A stretch of DNA of 64,000 bases from CBDBCU01 sp965243185 (GCA_965243185.1 OZ251531.1:806001-870000); one strand, 5' to 3'. Shown: positions 16,405-25,503, counted from the stretch's first letter. The notes: generated from the letters alone by a model not told the origin. A program made the numbers and translations.

Positions 16405-17250
16405 CTAATCCGGCCGGGCTGCGTGAATCCCCGCCTTGGTCCAGTAATCCCACAAATTAGCGGCGTTCATCCGCATCACCCGCGGCGAAGTCCCGGCCTG
16501 CCCCACATCCATCGGGTAACGGTCGGTCAAATCCGTCAGATTTTCCACCGCCTCCGCCCGGGTCATCCCCCGTTCCACGGCCTGCCGGGCATACTCCTTC
16601 CACTCCAGAATATACTCCCCCTGCTCATCCAGATAGCTCTTGTCGCACAACCGGCCATGCCCCGGCACAAAGACTTCCTCCTCGAGCCGCCGCAGCGACT
16701 CCAACGCCCGTAGCCACTGATCCGGGTTCGCTTCCTGAATGTAGGTCTGGACGCGGTGAAAGATGTTGTCGCTGGTGAAAACTACGCCCTCCTCTTTGAT
16801 TAGGATGGCTGCCTGGTACAAGGTATGGCCGGGCATATTGATCAGCTCAAAGGTATGGTCGCCCAGATGCAGCGTCATCCCGTTGCGGAAAGTTACCACC
16901 GGGGCGTTGGGCGTATAGTTTTCCAGCAAAGCCGGCTCCTCCGGCCCCATCCCGGCTACCCGCGCCACGTGTTCCTCCAGGTTGGTATCCAGAATCCGCT
17001 GCCGCACCCCTTCGTGGGCGATGACCGGCGCGTCAAAATAGGCGTTCCCCGTCCAGTGATCGCCGTGCGGCTCGGTGTTGATGATATAGCGCAGCGGCCC
17101 ATATTTGGCGATTTCCGCCTTGAGTTTCAGGGCATCGCTGGGCTTTTGGGGGCTGTCAATCATAACTACCCCCTCGGCAGTCACCACGAAACCGTGATTG
17201 CACCCCCGGATTTGGGTTTCCGCATAAACATTAGCCGTCAGCTGCTGCAT
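16405..17250 (-). CDS. MBL-fold metallo-hydrolase with altered metal motif
   Basis: 281 residues with GGGAGGG before the ATG. The fold is clear from NHGFVVTAEGVVMIDSP, the metal motif region, LINMPGHT, VFTSDN and VPGHG. The usual HxHxDH is NTEPHGDH here, so the first His is replaced by Glu60 while His62, Asp64 and His65 remain. The later His (PGHT), Asp (TSDN) and His (PGHG) ligands are present. It is likely a cytoplasmic hydrolase or oxygenase-type MBL protein; the substrate is unknown. The Glu could still bind a metal, so loss of activity should not be assumed. Confidence 0.88.
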   Translation of the reverse strand: MQQLTANVYAETQIRGCNHGFVVTAEGVVMIDSPQKPSDALKLKAEIAKYGPLRYIINTEPHGDHWTGNAYFDAPVIAHEGVRQRILDTNLEEHVARVAGMGPEEPALLENYTPNAPVVTFRNGMTLHLGDHTFELINMPGHTLYQAAILIKEEGVVFTSDNIFHRVQTYIQEANPDQWLRALESLRRLEEEVFVPGHGRLCDKSYLDEQGEYILEWKEYARQAVERGMTRAEAVENLTDLTDRYPMDVGQAGTSPRVMRMNAANLWDYWTKAGIHAARPD

Positions 17251-17726
17251 AACGCCGGCCCTCCCCTTACGCTCGATTGCCCGGAACCGCCCTTCCCGGC
17301 GTCAACGGGAATTATTTAAGCCGCGAATGAATGTCGCCCCCCTTATTGCCGGTGCCGCCCGCAGAGTTTAACAGAGTAGCCCGGCCCAGGGCAAGAGCGC
17401 AGCCAACCCCGGCGCTGTTTCAGAAACTGTTGGGGTTTCGCCAAATGCCGGGTTGGGCCAGACCGGCCGCACACCTTGGAGGGATTGCAGCCGCGGCTGG
17501 AGGCTGAGGCAGCCTTGCATAACTTCTGTATCGGGCTGAACCGGCAGTTGGGCCGGCCCAATCGGTCCTTTGCCGACCTGCTGGGCTGGTGGCCCCAGCT
17601 ATTTCACACCAATCGTTCAATTTCCAGCCGCCGCCGCCCTTGCCAAATCTCCCCGTATCCGCTACCTTATCTCCACGCCCGGCAACCCGGCATACTCCCA
17701 AATCGGCGCAACACCCGGAGGCGTTT
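17251..17726. other. Long intergenic region with IS remnant
   Basis: No intact gene. It contains a decayed repeat (GTCAACGGGAAT near 17299) and a transposase-like fragment at 17464-17589. Longer open frames through 17476-17998 are continuous only because of high GC and run out of frame into the next gene. Confidence 0.5.
17464..17589 (+). pseudogene. Possible C-terminal fragment of an IS transposase
   Basis: The frame reads RPHTLEGLQPRLEAEAALHN and then FCIGLNRQLGRPNRSFADLL. This resembles the C-terminal end of IS4/IS5-type DDE transposases, where a (V/A)TAKVAAYNFGIWLN-QLGRP-like pattern precedes the stop. No DDE core, start codon or terminal inverted repeats are visible. The call rests on pattern memory only and could be coincidence. 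Confidence 0.35.
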
Positions 17727-18860
17727 ATGGGCTGGTCATCCCATCATCCCACCGGACTCATCCACTACAACCCCCAGCACAGCTACCGGGGCTATACCCT
17801 GGTCGCTACCAACCGCGGCGGCAATTATGCCAATCTGGTCGATCCCGAGGGACGGGTCTGCCACCGCTGGTATCACCCGGAAGGCATTACTTACGGCTAC
17901 CTTTTGCCCAACGACAACCTGCTCTTTCGCAGCCAGCCGCCCCGGCCCGGCTCCGGGGAAACGGAAATTGGCGGCGGGCAATCCCGCTCCCTGATTGAAC
18001 TCTCTTGGAACGGCTCGGTAGTCTGGGAATACCGCAGCCCGGAAATGTACCTGCACCACGACTTCGAGCGGCTGCCCAACGGAAATACTCTGATTCTGCT
18101 GTGGACGCCGATGCCGGCCGACTTGACCGCCCAAGTGCAGGGCGGTTTCCGTACCGATAAGGATCCGGAGCAAATGTACGGCGATGTGGTTCAGGAAATC
18201 ACCCCGGAGGGCGATGTAGTGTGGCAGTGGAATTCCTGGGAGTTTCTCGATGTAACTGAGGACATCATCTGCCCCTTGGAAGGCCGCAAGGAGTGGACGC
18301 ATCAGAACGCCTTGAATGTTACCCCGGAGGGCGACCTGCTGGTCAGCTACCGCCAGACCAGCACCGTGGGCATCGTGGATAAAGGCAGCGGCGCTTTTCG
18401 CTGGAAGTGGGGGCCGGGGCAGGTCTTTCACCAGCATCATCCCACTTGGCTGAACAACGGGCGGGTAATGCTCTTTGACAACGGCTGCCATCGCCGCGGC
18501 GCGCCCAGCCATTCCCGCATTATCGAAGTGGACCCGGAAACCAACGAAATCGGCTGGGAGTACCAGGGGACGCCCAACATTTCCTTTTTCAGCTACAACA
18601 TCAGCAGCGCGGAACGCCTGCCCAACGGCAATACCCTAATCTGTGAAGGCGCGCCCGGCCGTATTTTCGAGGTAACTCCCGGCGGCGAAATCGTTTGGGA
18701 ATATATCAATCCCTTCTTTGGCGAATCGGTCAATGGCGGCGTCCCGCTGAACGGCGTATTCCGCGCGCACCGCTACGGACCCGACCATCCCGCCCTCCGC
18801 CATAAAGACCTCGACCCGGCCCGCCACGCCAACTTGAACCGCCTCTACGCCGGCGGCTGA
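17727..18860 (+). CDS. Arylsulfotransferase-family beta-propeller protein
   Basis: 377 residues from an ATG with GGAG just upstream; the frame is open further 5' but without support. It has the repeated blade pattern of arylsulfotransferase (ASST)-like proteins: YLLPNDNLLFR, HHDFERLPNGNTLILLW, EITPEGDVVWQWNSWE, WLNNGRVMLFDNG, AERLPNGNTLICEG and VTPGGEIVWEYINP. His pairs that may take part in chemistry are at HHDFE and TWLNNG/HQHHPT. ASST enzymes move sulfuryl groups between phenols, usually in the periplasm, but no signal peptide is seen, so a cytoplasmic or different role is possible. Confidence 0.8.
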   Translation: MGWSSHHPTGLIHYNPQHSYRGYTLVATNRGGNYANLVDPEGRVCHRWYHPEGITYGYLLPNDNLLFRSQPPRPGSGETEIGGGQSRSLIELSWNGSVVWEYRSPEMYLHHDFERLPNGNTLILLWTPMPADLTAQVQGGFRTDKDPEQMYGDVVQEITPEGDVVWQWNSWEFLDVTEDIICPLEGRKEWTHQNALNVTPEGDLLVSYRQTSTVGIVDKGSGAFRWKWGPGQVFHQHHPTWLNNGRVMLFDNGCHRRGAPSHSRIIEVDPETNEIGWEYQGTPNISFFSYNISSAERLPNGNTLICEGAPGRIFEVTPGGEIVWEYINPFFGESVNGGVPLNGVFRAHRYGPDHPALRHKDLDPARHANLNRLYAGG

Positions 18861-18936
18861 AACCCCAAAGCCGAAACTTGCTCAGCAACGGAACACGGGA
18901 ACTGCGCCTGCATCAAAGGAATCGGAGAAACCGCTG

Positions 18937-19536
18937 ATGTCAAAAGCCTTGAAAAGTCTTGCCCTTCCCTTGGCAATGGTCGCCGGCATCGTTATCGGCA
19001 TGGCCGTACTGCCCCTGGTCACCGCCGACGGCCCCAAGCAGACCGACCCGGCGTCCGGCCAGTGGATTGACCAGGAATGTCATTACTACGCCGGCCGCCA
19101 ACAATCCTACTGCCTGCCTTTGCCGGAGAGCACGGCCCAAGCCGCGCCAACGCCGGAGTCAACGGCCGCCCCAACCCCGGCATCGCCCTTTGACCGGCCC
19201 ATCGACCCCACGCTGACGCCGACGCCGTGGCCGACGCCTACCTTGGTGCCGGAGCAAATCGTCGATTTGTCGCCGCCGGTGCGGGTGGGGGCCGTCGATT
19301 CCCTGGGACGGGGAACTACCGTGGCCGAAGCCCAGGAATTGCTGGAGGGTGAATACTATCAGGATACCCTCACCAAGAACCGCCGCCGGGCCGCCGAAGT
19401 CTGCGCCAGCCGCACCGACGGCTTTACCAAACTTCCCGAGGATTACGCCTATAACCCGACCAAATCCGCCACGCCCAGCCGCAACGGCGCCCACATCCAA
19501 ATCAGCTTTTCCAAAATCCGCTGCGTCCTGCCGTAA
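18937..19536 (+). CDS. Membrane-anchored or secreted small protein, Pro/Thr-rich linker
   Basis: 199 residues. GGAGAAACC precedes the ATG. Residues 1-30 form a hydrophobic segment (LALPLAMVAGIVIGMAVLPLV). Residues about 66-110 are a low-complexity linker of Pro, Thr and Ala (APTPESTAAPTP, TLTPTPWPTPT), typical of surface stalks. The C-terminal 85 residues hold three Cys (EVCASR, IRCVLP and others earlier) and no known motif. Probably anchored in the cell envelope. Function unknown. It follows the arylsulfotransferase-like gene on the same strand. Confidence 0.65.
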   Translation: MSKALKSLALPLAMVAGIVIGMAVLPLVTADGPKQTDPASGQWIDQECHYYAGRQQSYCLPLPESTAQAAPTPESTAAPTPASPFDRPIDPTLTPTPWPTPTLVPEQIVDLSPPVRVGAVDSLGRGTTVAEAQELLEGEYYQDTLTKNRRRAAEVCASRTDGFTKLPEDYAYNPTKSATPSRNGAHIQISFSKIRCVLP

Positions 19537-19639
19537 CCGCCGCCCGGTCAGCAGTCCGGCGGCGGAACAAGCGGGACAAGTAGAACAAAGCAAAGCCGGG
19601 TTCAGCCCGGCCCGCAAATCCTTTCCGGAGAATTGACTT

Positions 19640-20392
19640 ATGGGAAAACTTGACAACAAAGTAGCCCTGATTACCGGCTCCGGCCGCAACATCGGCCGCG
19701 CCACCGCCCTTAAATTCGCTACGGAGGGAGCGGACCTCATCATCAACGCTCGCAGCAATCGGGAGGAAGCCGCGGCCGTCGCCGCCGAAGTCCGCGCCCT
19801 GGGCCGCCAAGCCTTGCCCATCCTGGCCGATGTTTCCGACCAAGCCCAAGTTGACGCTATGGTACATCAGGCTCTCGACCAGTTCGGCCGCATCGACATT
19901 CTGCTGAACAACGCCGCCATCCGCCCCCACAAGCCCTTTCTCGAGCTGACCCGCGCCGATTGGGAGTATGTGCGCGGCGTGGTTCTGGATGGCGCTTTTT
20001 ACTGCACGCAAGCCATCCTGCCGTCAATGGTCGCCAACAGCTATGGCCGGGTGCTTTTCTTTACCGGGGATGGCGCGTGGGCCGGCGGGGCGCAGCGCGG
20101 CCATGTTTCCGCCGCCAAGATGGGGCTGGTCGGAATGGCCCGCAGCCTGGCTACCGAGTTCGCCCCCCATAACATCCGGGTCAATGTGGTATCCCCCGGC
20201 AGCATTGACACCAGCCGCGCCAACCCGGAGTGGTATCCGCAAAGCCGGCCGCCCAACGCCGCCGGCATCCCCTTGGGCCGGCAGGGGCAAACCGACGAAA
20301 TCGCCGCCGCTTGCCTGTTCCTGGTCAGCGATGACGGCGGCTTTATCACCGGACAAACCCTGCACGTGAACGGCGGGGCGGCTTTTTTCTAA
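19640..20392 (+). CDS. SDR-family protein lacking the usual catalytic Tyr
   Basis: 250 residues with GGAGAATTGACTT before the ATG. A classical short-chain dehydrogenase/reductase fold: NAD(P)-binding TGSGRNIGRA (13-21), LLNNAAI (88-94), RVNVVSPGSIDT, and a C-terminal GQTLHVNGG. The active-site region reads HVSAAK, so Lys160 remains but the Tyr of YxxxK is replaced by Val156 (His155 adjacent). The usual Ser position falls in FFTGDGA and is Gly/Asp. It may use His155 or have a non-redox role. A large hairpin lies at about 20419-20455 downstream. Confidence 0.85.
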   Translation: MGKLDNKVALITGSGRNIGRATALKFATEGADLIINARSNREEAAAVAAEVRALGRQALPILADVSDQAQVDAMVHQALDQFGRIDILLNNAAIRPHKPFLELTRADWEYVRGVVLDGAFYCTQAILPSMVANSYGRVLFFTGDGAWAGGAQRGHVSAAKMGLVGMARSLATEFAPHNIRVNVVSPGSIDTSRANPEWYPQSRPPNAAGIPLGRQGQTDEIAAACLFLVSDDGGFITGQTLHVNGGAAFF

Positions 20393-20517
20393 AGGATTCC
20401 CCCTTGCCGCCGTCAGTTCCCCGCTCATCCGGCACTTGCCGCCGGGTGAGCGGGGGAGCCGTCCCCCAAAAATCCAAAACCCGCCGCCCCGGCGTAAATC
20501 AATTTGGCAAAACCCCT

Positions 20518-20546
20518 TTGCATTTTTCCCCGTCTTGTATTACTAT
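20518..20546 (+). promoter_or_regulatory. Predicted promoter of ftsH
   Basis: TTGCAT (20518-20523), a 17-bp gap and TACTAT (20541-20546) in an AT-rich patch (TACTATATATACC). The inferred start near 20553 gives a leader of about 58 bases. Confidence 0.5.
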
Positions 20547-20610
20547 ATATACCGTTGACGCCGCAAAACCACCCGCCGCCAACCCGCGCCCACTCTAACA
20601 AGAGGATATT

Positions 20611-22623
20611 ATGGGAAACAGTCGCTGGCTGCGTAACAGTCTGGTCTATCTGCTCATCATCGTCGGGGTGATTGTCATTTTCTACACCCTGATTCCCGCC
20701 TTTGGCGACAGCAACGACCTGCCCCTTACCGAAGTGGTCGCCAAAGCCCAAAACCGCGAAGTCAGCGAAATCATCGTTGACGGCGACAAACTTACCGTCA
20801 TTCCCCAGGTGACCGGCGGCGCCGAAGGTGTCCAGTTCACCAGCCGCATCAGCGGCCGCACCGACCTGATGCAGCTGCTGGCGGAGAATGATGTCGAAAC
20901 CGGCCCGGCCGGAGTGCAAGTTACTTTCAAGGGTTCCGGCGGCCTCGGCAGTTTCCTCGGCCTGCTGCTGAACTTCCTGCCGCTCATCTTTTTCGGCGGA
21001 CTCATCCTCTTTATGATGCGCCAAGCCCAAGGCAGCAACAGCCAGACCATGAGCTTCGGCCGCAGCCGCGCCCGGATGATGCCTTTCAACCGCCCCACAG
21101 TTACCTTTTCCGATGTGGCCGGCGTGGATGAAGCCAAAACCGAACTCGAGGAAGTGGTGGACTTCCTCAAATACCCGGAACGCTTCCTTTCCTTGGGAGC
21201 GCGCATTCCCAAAGGCGTACTGCTGGTCGGGCAGCCCGGCACCGGCAAAACCTTGTTGGCCCGGGCCGTAGCCGGGGAAGCCGGCGTACCGTTCTTTCAC
21301 ATCAGCGGCAGTGAATTTGTTGAAATGTTTGTCGGCGTTGGCGCGGCCCGCGTCCGCGACCTGTTCGACCAAGCCAAGCGCAACGCCCCCTGCATCGTCT
21401 TTGTCGACGAAATCGACGCCGTCGGCCGGCATCGCGGCGCCGGCTTGGGCGGCGGCCACGACGAACGGGAACAGACCCTGAACCAGATTCTGGTCGAAAT
21501 GGACGGTTTCGAGACCAACACCAACATTATCGTCATCGCCGCCACTAACCGCCCGGACATCCTCGACCCGGCCCTGCTCCGTCCCGGCCGCTTCGACCGC
21601 CGGGTTACCCTTGACCTGCCGGATGTGGTCGGCCGTCAAGCCATCCTGAAAGTCCACGCCGCCGGCAAGCCCTTGGCCCCGGAAATCACCCTCGACACCC
21701 TGGCCAAGGAAACCCCCGGCTTCAGCGGCGCTGACCTGTCCAACCTGATTAACGAAGCCGCCCTGCTGGCCGCCCGCAAGAACAGCAAGAGCATCGCGAT
21801 GCCCGACTTCGAGGAAGCCGTCGAGCGGGTCATTGCCGGCCCGGAACGCAAGAGCCGGGTCATCAGCAGCCGGGAAAAGGAAATGACCGCCTACCACGAA
21901 GCCGGCCACGCCCTGGTCGCCTGGTCGTTGCCCCACGCCGACCGGGTGCATAAGATTTCCATCATCTCCCGCGGCAATATGGGCGGCCATACCACCCTGC
22001 TGCCGGAGGAGGACCGTTACCTCTGGACCAAAAACCAGTTCCTCGATATGATGGCGGTCACTATGGGCGGCCGCGTGGCCGAGGAGCAAATCTTTGACGA
22101 AGTGACCACCGGGGCCAGCAACGACCTGGAGCGCGCTACCAAAATCGCCCTCAGTATGATTAAACGCTACGGGATGAGCGAGGAACTGGGGCCGCGCACC
22201 TTTGGCAAGCGGGAGGAACTGGTTTTCCTCGGCCGGGAAATCAGCGAGGAACGGGACTACGGCGACAAGGTAGCCGAGGAAATTGACGCCGAAGTCAAAG
22301 ACCTGGTCAAAAACGCCTACCGCCAAGCCAGCCAAATCCTCACCGACCACCAGCCCAAACTGGTGCGGATTGCCGAGTATCTGATTGAACACGAGGCGGT
22401 GTCCGGGGAGGAACTGAACCGCCTGTTCAACGCCGACGAAAGCGACCCGGAACCGGGCGGCGGCGTTGCCCCGGAACCCGGCAGCTCCCCCGGCGCCACC
22501 CCGGAACCGCCGCCCTACGCGCCCAAGCCGGAGCCGACTCCGCCCTATGCGCCGCAGCCGGCTCCTACCCTGTCCAGCCAAGCGGCCATCCTCGACCCGG
22601 GCGCGGTCAGCGGCGACAACTAG
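20611..22623 (+). CDS. ftsH: ATP-dependent zinc metalloprotease FtsH
   Basis: 670 residues. FtsH is a hexameric inner-membrane AAA+ protease that removes misassembled membrane proteins and some short-lived soluble ones. Two membrane segments (about 11-31 and 114-136) flank the external domain. The AAA module has Walker A GQPGTGKT (207-214), Walker B FVDEID (264-269) and the second region of homology (ATNRPDILDPALLRPGRFDR). The zinc site is HEAGH (429-433), with the third ligand in the later acidic segment. Residues from about 612 form an unusual Pro-rich tail with a repeated PPYAP motif. Its modulators hflK and hflC follow, separated by one minus-strand gene. Confidence 0.98.
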   Translation: MGNSRWLRNSLVYLLIIVGVIVIFYTLIPAFGDSNDLPLTEVVAKAQNREVSEIIVDGDKLTVIPQVTGGAEGVQFTSRISGRTDLMQLLAENDVETGPAGVQVTFKGSGGLGSFLGLLLNFLPLIFFGGLILFMMRQAQGSNSQTMSFGRSRARMMPFNRPTVTFSDVAGVDEAKTELEEVVDFLKYPERFLSLGARIPKGVLLVGQPGTGKTLLARAVAGEAGVPFFHISGSEFVEMFVGVGAARVRDLFDQAKRNAPCIVFVDEIDAVGRHRGAGLGGGHDEREQTLNQILVEMDGFETNTNIIVIAATNRPDILDPALLRPGRFDRRVTLDLPDVVGRQAILKVHAAGKPLAPEITLDTLAKETPGFSGADLSNLINEAALLAARKNSKSIAMPDFEEAVERVIAGPERKSRVISSREKEMTAYHEAGHALVAWSLPHADRVHKISIISRGNMGGHTTLLPEEDRYLWTKNQFLDMMAVTMGGRVAEEQIFDEVTTGASNDLERATKIALSMIKRYGMSEELGPRTFGKREELVFLGREISEERDYGDKVAEEIDAEVKDLVKNAYRQASQILTDHQPKLVRIAEYLIEHEAVSGEELNRLFNADESDPEPGGGVAPEPGSSPGATPEPPPYAPKPEPTPPYAPQPAPTLSSQAAILDPGAVSGDN

Positions 22624-22654
22624 CCAATAATCCTACACCGGCCAACCGCAAACA

Positions 22655-22691
22655 ACCGGGGCGGGGTTTCAGACCCGCCCCGGTCTATTTA
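22655..22691 (+). terminator. Intrinsic terminator after ftsH
   Basis: An 11-bp perfect GC-rich stem (22655-22665 with 22674-22684), 8-nt loop, then CTATTTAT. It lies 32 bases after the ftsH stop and fits a rho-independent terminator with a weak T-run. Confidence 0.7.
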
Positions 22692-22749
22692 TCCGAATCG
22701 CCCAGCCAACTATCCCGCCTCGTCCCGCCCGAATCCGGTGCCCGGTGGA

Positions 22750-23007
22750 CTAGCCCTCCTCTCCTTCCAACGGCAAACTCCGGTAATACAACCCCCACTG
22801 CTGCATCAACCCGGCCACCCGGCTATCCTGCAAGGCCAGCAGTTCCCGGAAAAACCCGGCCAGAGCGTGGCCCGGCATTTCCTCGGCCGCGCAAACCCAA
22901 CTGCGTTCCCCCGGCGTCACATAGAGCAGCCCGCTCTGGTGGGGACAACTAACCTTAATCCGCGTCAAATCGCTTCCCGGGTTAATAGTCAGCCCGCCTT
23001 CCGTCAT
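22750..23007 (-). CDS. Small protein of unknown function
   Basis: 85 residues from the ATG at 23007, with GGGAGG about 12 bases upstream; the frame is open to 23124 but the extra part is low in plausibility. MTEGGLTINPGSDLTRIKVS, CPHQSGLLYVTPGERSWVCA and a C-terminal helix (ALAGFFRELLALQDSRVAGLM). Cys residues at CPHQ and VCAAEE are possible metal ligands, but only two are seen. No family recognised. It lies on the opposite strand between ftsH and hflK. Confidence 0.55.
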   Translation of the reverse strand: MTEGGLTINPGSDLTRIKVSCPHQSGLLYVTPGERSWVCAAEEMPGHALAGFFRELLALQDSRVAGLMQQWGLYYRSLPLEGEEG

Positions 23008-23256
23008 CAGCTCTGAAACCTCCCAAAGTTTAGGGGTATTATACCCGCCCCGCCGACCGCCGGCAAAACTGCGTACCCTCCGATTAGCCGCCTCATTCCG
23101 GCTGATTCCCCCCAATTTTCCCAATTTCCCCCAATCCTTGCCCCAATCGCCCTAAACAGTGTTACAATGCCCTCCGGCAGCCCCGGCCGGCTGACCCCAA
23201 ACCCGCCCGCCGGCTTGTTGCCCACTCCAGTAACCTAAAATAAGGATGCAAAACTT

Positions 23257-24345
23257 ATGTACCCACCCGGCGGCGGCCAACGGCAACCCGAAATGGACTT
23301 CGAGCAGGTAACCGCCCGCTTCCGCGAAGGCGTCGGCCGCTTCTCCGGCCGCTTTGGCGGCGGCGGCCTCGGCATTTTCATCATCGCCATCCTTGCCCTT
23401 CTCATCATCGTTTGGGCGGCTACCGGCGTCTATACCATCGGCCCCGGTGAAAACGCCGCCCGCCGCCTCTTCGGCGCGGTTCAGGGCACTCCGGTAACCC
23501 AGGAAGGTCTCCAATGGTGGTGGCCCTCCCCCATCGGCAACCGGGACGTCGTCCGCGTCACCGAAACCCGCCGCATGGAACTCGGCTTCCGCAGCAACGC
23601 CGCCGGCGCCGGCAATCCCTTCCCTACCGAAGCCCTGATGATTAGCGGCGACCTCAACATCGTCGACGTCCAAATGGTCGTCCAATACAACATCAAAAGC
23701 CTCAACGACTACCTGTTCCGCGTCGACGACCCCGGCGAGGAAAGCCGCGCCATCCAGCCCGGCCGCCCCGACGGCCGCACCCTCAAAGACGCCGCCGAAG
23801 CCGCCCTCCGCTTAGTTGTCGGCCAGCGCTCCATTGACGACGTCCTGGTCCGCAACCGTGAGGAAGTCGAGGAACAAACCAAAACCCGCCTCCAGGAAAT
23901 CCTCGACAGCTACAACACCGGCATTAACATCGAAACCGTCCAGTTGCAGGATGTCAAAGCCCCGGAGGAAGTCCGCGACGCCTTCGACGATGTGCTGCGC
24001 GCCCGTCAGGAACGGGATACCCGTATCAACCAGGCCCGCGCTTTCGAGGCCGACATCATCCCCCGCGCCGAAGGTGACGCCGAGCGCATCAAAGAAGCCG
24101 CCGAAGCCTTCCGCCAGGCCCGCATCGCCCGCGCCCAGGGTGAAGCCGACCAGTTCAACGCCGTACTTCAGGAATACCGCAACTCCCGGGAAGTCACCCG
24201 CCAGCGGCTCTACCTCGAAGCTATGGAGCAAATCCTCCCCGGCGTTACCAAAATCATCATCTCCCCGGAGGCCGAATCCGTCCTTCTCCTCGGCGGCAAT
24301 GACGGCGTAACCCCGGTACCCATCGGCCCCCAACCCCCGCCTTAG
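23257..24345 (+). CDS. hflK: FtsH modulator HflK, SPFH/band 7 protein
   Basis: 362 residues. HflK and HflC form a large cap around FtsH in the inner membrane and restrain its access to substrates. The N-terminus is Gly- and Pro-rich, then a membrane segment (LGIFIIAILALLIIVWAATG, about 43-62), the SPFH domain (VYTIGPGENAARRLFG, QYNIKSLNDYLFRVDDP) and a long helical region ending EAMEQILPGVTKIIISPEAE. Preceded by AAGGATGC. Followed 141 bases later by hflC; a decayed ATTCCC-type repeat lies between them. Confidence 0.95.
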   Translation: MYPPGGGQRQPEMDFEQVTARFREGVGRFSGRFGGGGLGIFIIAILALLIIVWAATGVYTIGPGENAARRLFGAVQGTPVTQEGLQWWWPSPIGNRDVVRVTETRRMELGFRSNAAGAGNPFPTEALMISGDLNIVDVQMVVQYNIKSLNDYLFRVDDPGEESRAIQPGRPDGRTLKDAAEAALRLVVGQRSIDDVLVRNREEVEEQTKTRLQEILDSYNTGINIETVQLQDVKAPEEVRDAFDDVLRARQERDTRINQARAFEADIIPRAEGDAERIKEAAEAFRQARIARAQGEADQFNAVLQEYRNSREVTRQRLYLEAMEQILPGVTKIIISPEAESVLLLGGNDGVTPVPIGPQPPP

Positions 24346-24486
24346 TCCTTACTGGAACGCCGTAGGCAACCCTACCGGCATCCCCAGCGGCTAAACCGTC
24401 CTTCCCGTGCCAACGGGAATCCCGGAAAAACCTAAACCCGACCGGCCCAACCGAACCTAACCGCCCCCGGCAGAGAGTAACAACTT

Positions 24487-25419
24487 ATGCGCGCGCTAAT
24501 CATCCTCGGCGTCATCGTCATCCTCGGCGTCATCCTCCTCCGCCAGTCCCTCTACATCGTCGACGAAACCCAGCAGGTCATCATCCTGCGCTTTAACGAG
24601 GTCATCAACACCCGCCTTGCCCCCGGCCTCTATGTCAAAGCCCCCTTCGTCGACACCGTCGCCACCTTCGACAAGCGCATCCTGCGGATTGACGCCGCCC
24701 CGGTCGCGATGCCCGACAAGGAAAAACAGAACCTCATCATCGACTCCTACGCCCGCTACCGCATCACCGACCCGGTCCAGTTCCGCAAAACCCTGCAAAC
24801 CGAAAACAACGCCCGCAGCCGCCTCGGCGACATCGTCACCTCCACCCTCCGCGACCGGGTAGCTTTGCGCGACCGCTTCGAGATTATCGGCGCCGAACCC
24901 ATCATCGACGAAGCCGGCAATCCCGTCGAAGACCAGGAAGGTCTCCCCCTCTTCGAGGGCCGCGACACCCGCACCGCCATCCTCACCGAGGTACTCGACG
25001 GCGTCCGCCGCCGCACCGGCGAACAGGACTTCGGCATCGAAATCATCGATGTCCGCATCAAACGCGCCGACTTCCCCGAATCCGTCACCCCCAGCATCTA
25101 CACCCGGATGCGCGCCGAGCGTAACCGCATCGCTACCCGCTTCCGCGCCGAGGGCGAGGAGGAGGACTTGAAAATCCGCGCCGTTGCCAACCGCAACCGC
25201 GAAGTCATCCTCGCCGAAGCCGAACAGGAGAGCAATCAAATCCGCGGCGCCGGCGAAGCCGAAGCCATCCGCATCCTCGCCGCCGCCCTCAACCAGGATC
25301 CCGACTTTTTCTCCTTCCGCCGCAGCCTCCAAGCCTACCAGCAGTTCCTCCAGGAACAGGATACCGTCATCCTCTCCGCCGACGAACCCCTGTTCCGCTA
25401 CCTCGGCACTTCCCAATAG
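24487..25419 (+). CDS. hflC: FtsH modulator HflC, SPFH/band 7 protein
   Basis: 310 residues, the partner of HflK. N-terminal membrane segment (ALIILGVIVILGVILLRQSL), then the band 7 domain (IVDETQQVIILRFNEVINT, GLYVKAPFVDTVATFDKRIL, DSYARYRITDPVQF), a helical region with many Arg and Glu, and the C-terminal RRSLQAYQQFLQEQDTVILS that is typical of HflC. Codon use here is strongly C-ending, as in hflK and sucC, consistent with high expression. Confidence 0.95.
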   Translation: MRALIILGVIVILGVILLRQSLYIVDETQQVIILRFNEVINTRLAPGLYVKAPFVDTVATFDKRILRIDAAPVAMPDKEKQNLIIDSYARYRITDPVQFRKTLQTENNARSRLGDIVTSTLRDRVALRDRFEIIGAEPIIDEAGNPVEDQEGLPLFEGRDTRTAILTEVLDGVRRRTGEQDFGIEIIDVRIKRADFPESVTPSIYTRMRAERNRIATRFRAEGEEEDLKIRAVANRNREVILAEAEQESNQIRGAGEAEAIRILAAALNQDPDFFSFRRSLQAYQQFLQEQDTVILSADEPLFRYLGTSQ

Positions 25420-25442
25420 CCCGCCGCCTCGGGATAAACAAC

Positions 25443-25476
25443 CCCCTTTCCCTCAAGTTAAGGTGAGGGAAAGGGG
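25443..25476. other. Perfect 13-bp hairpin between hflC and sucC
   Basis: A stem of 13 bp (25443-25455 with 25464-25476; CCCCTTTCCCTCA on the left) around AGTTAAGG. No T-run follows on the plus strand, so it is not a standard terminator. It lies 24 bases after hflC and 27 before sucC, and may be a processing or attenuation site between the two transcripts. Confidence 0.5.
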
Positions 25477-25503
25477 CCAACCCGCCACGGAGCAGCAGCC
25501 CCT

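Noticed and set aside
20425..22581. Long open frame (718 codons) on the minus strand across ftsH
   Set aside because: It is exactly antisense to ftsH, whose AAA and zinc motifs are intact; high GC keeps antisense frames open. Low-complexity Gly/Val-rich translation without family features.
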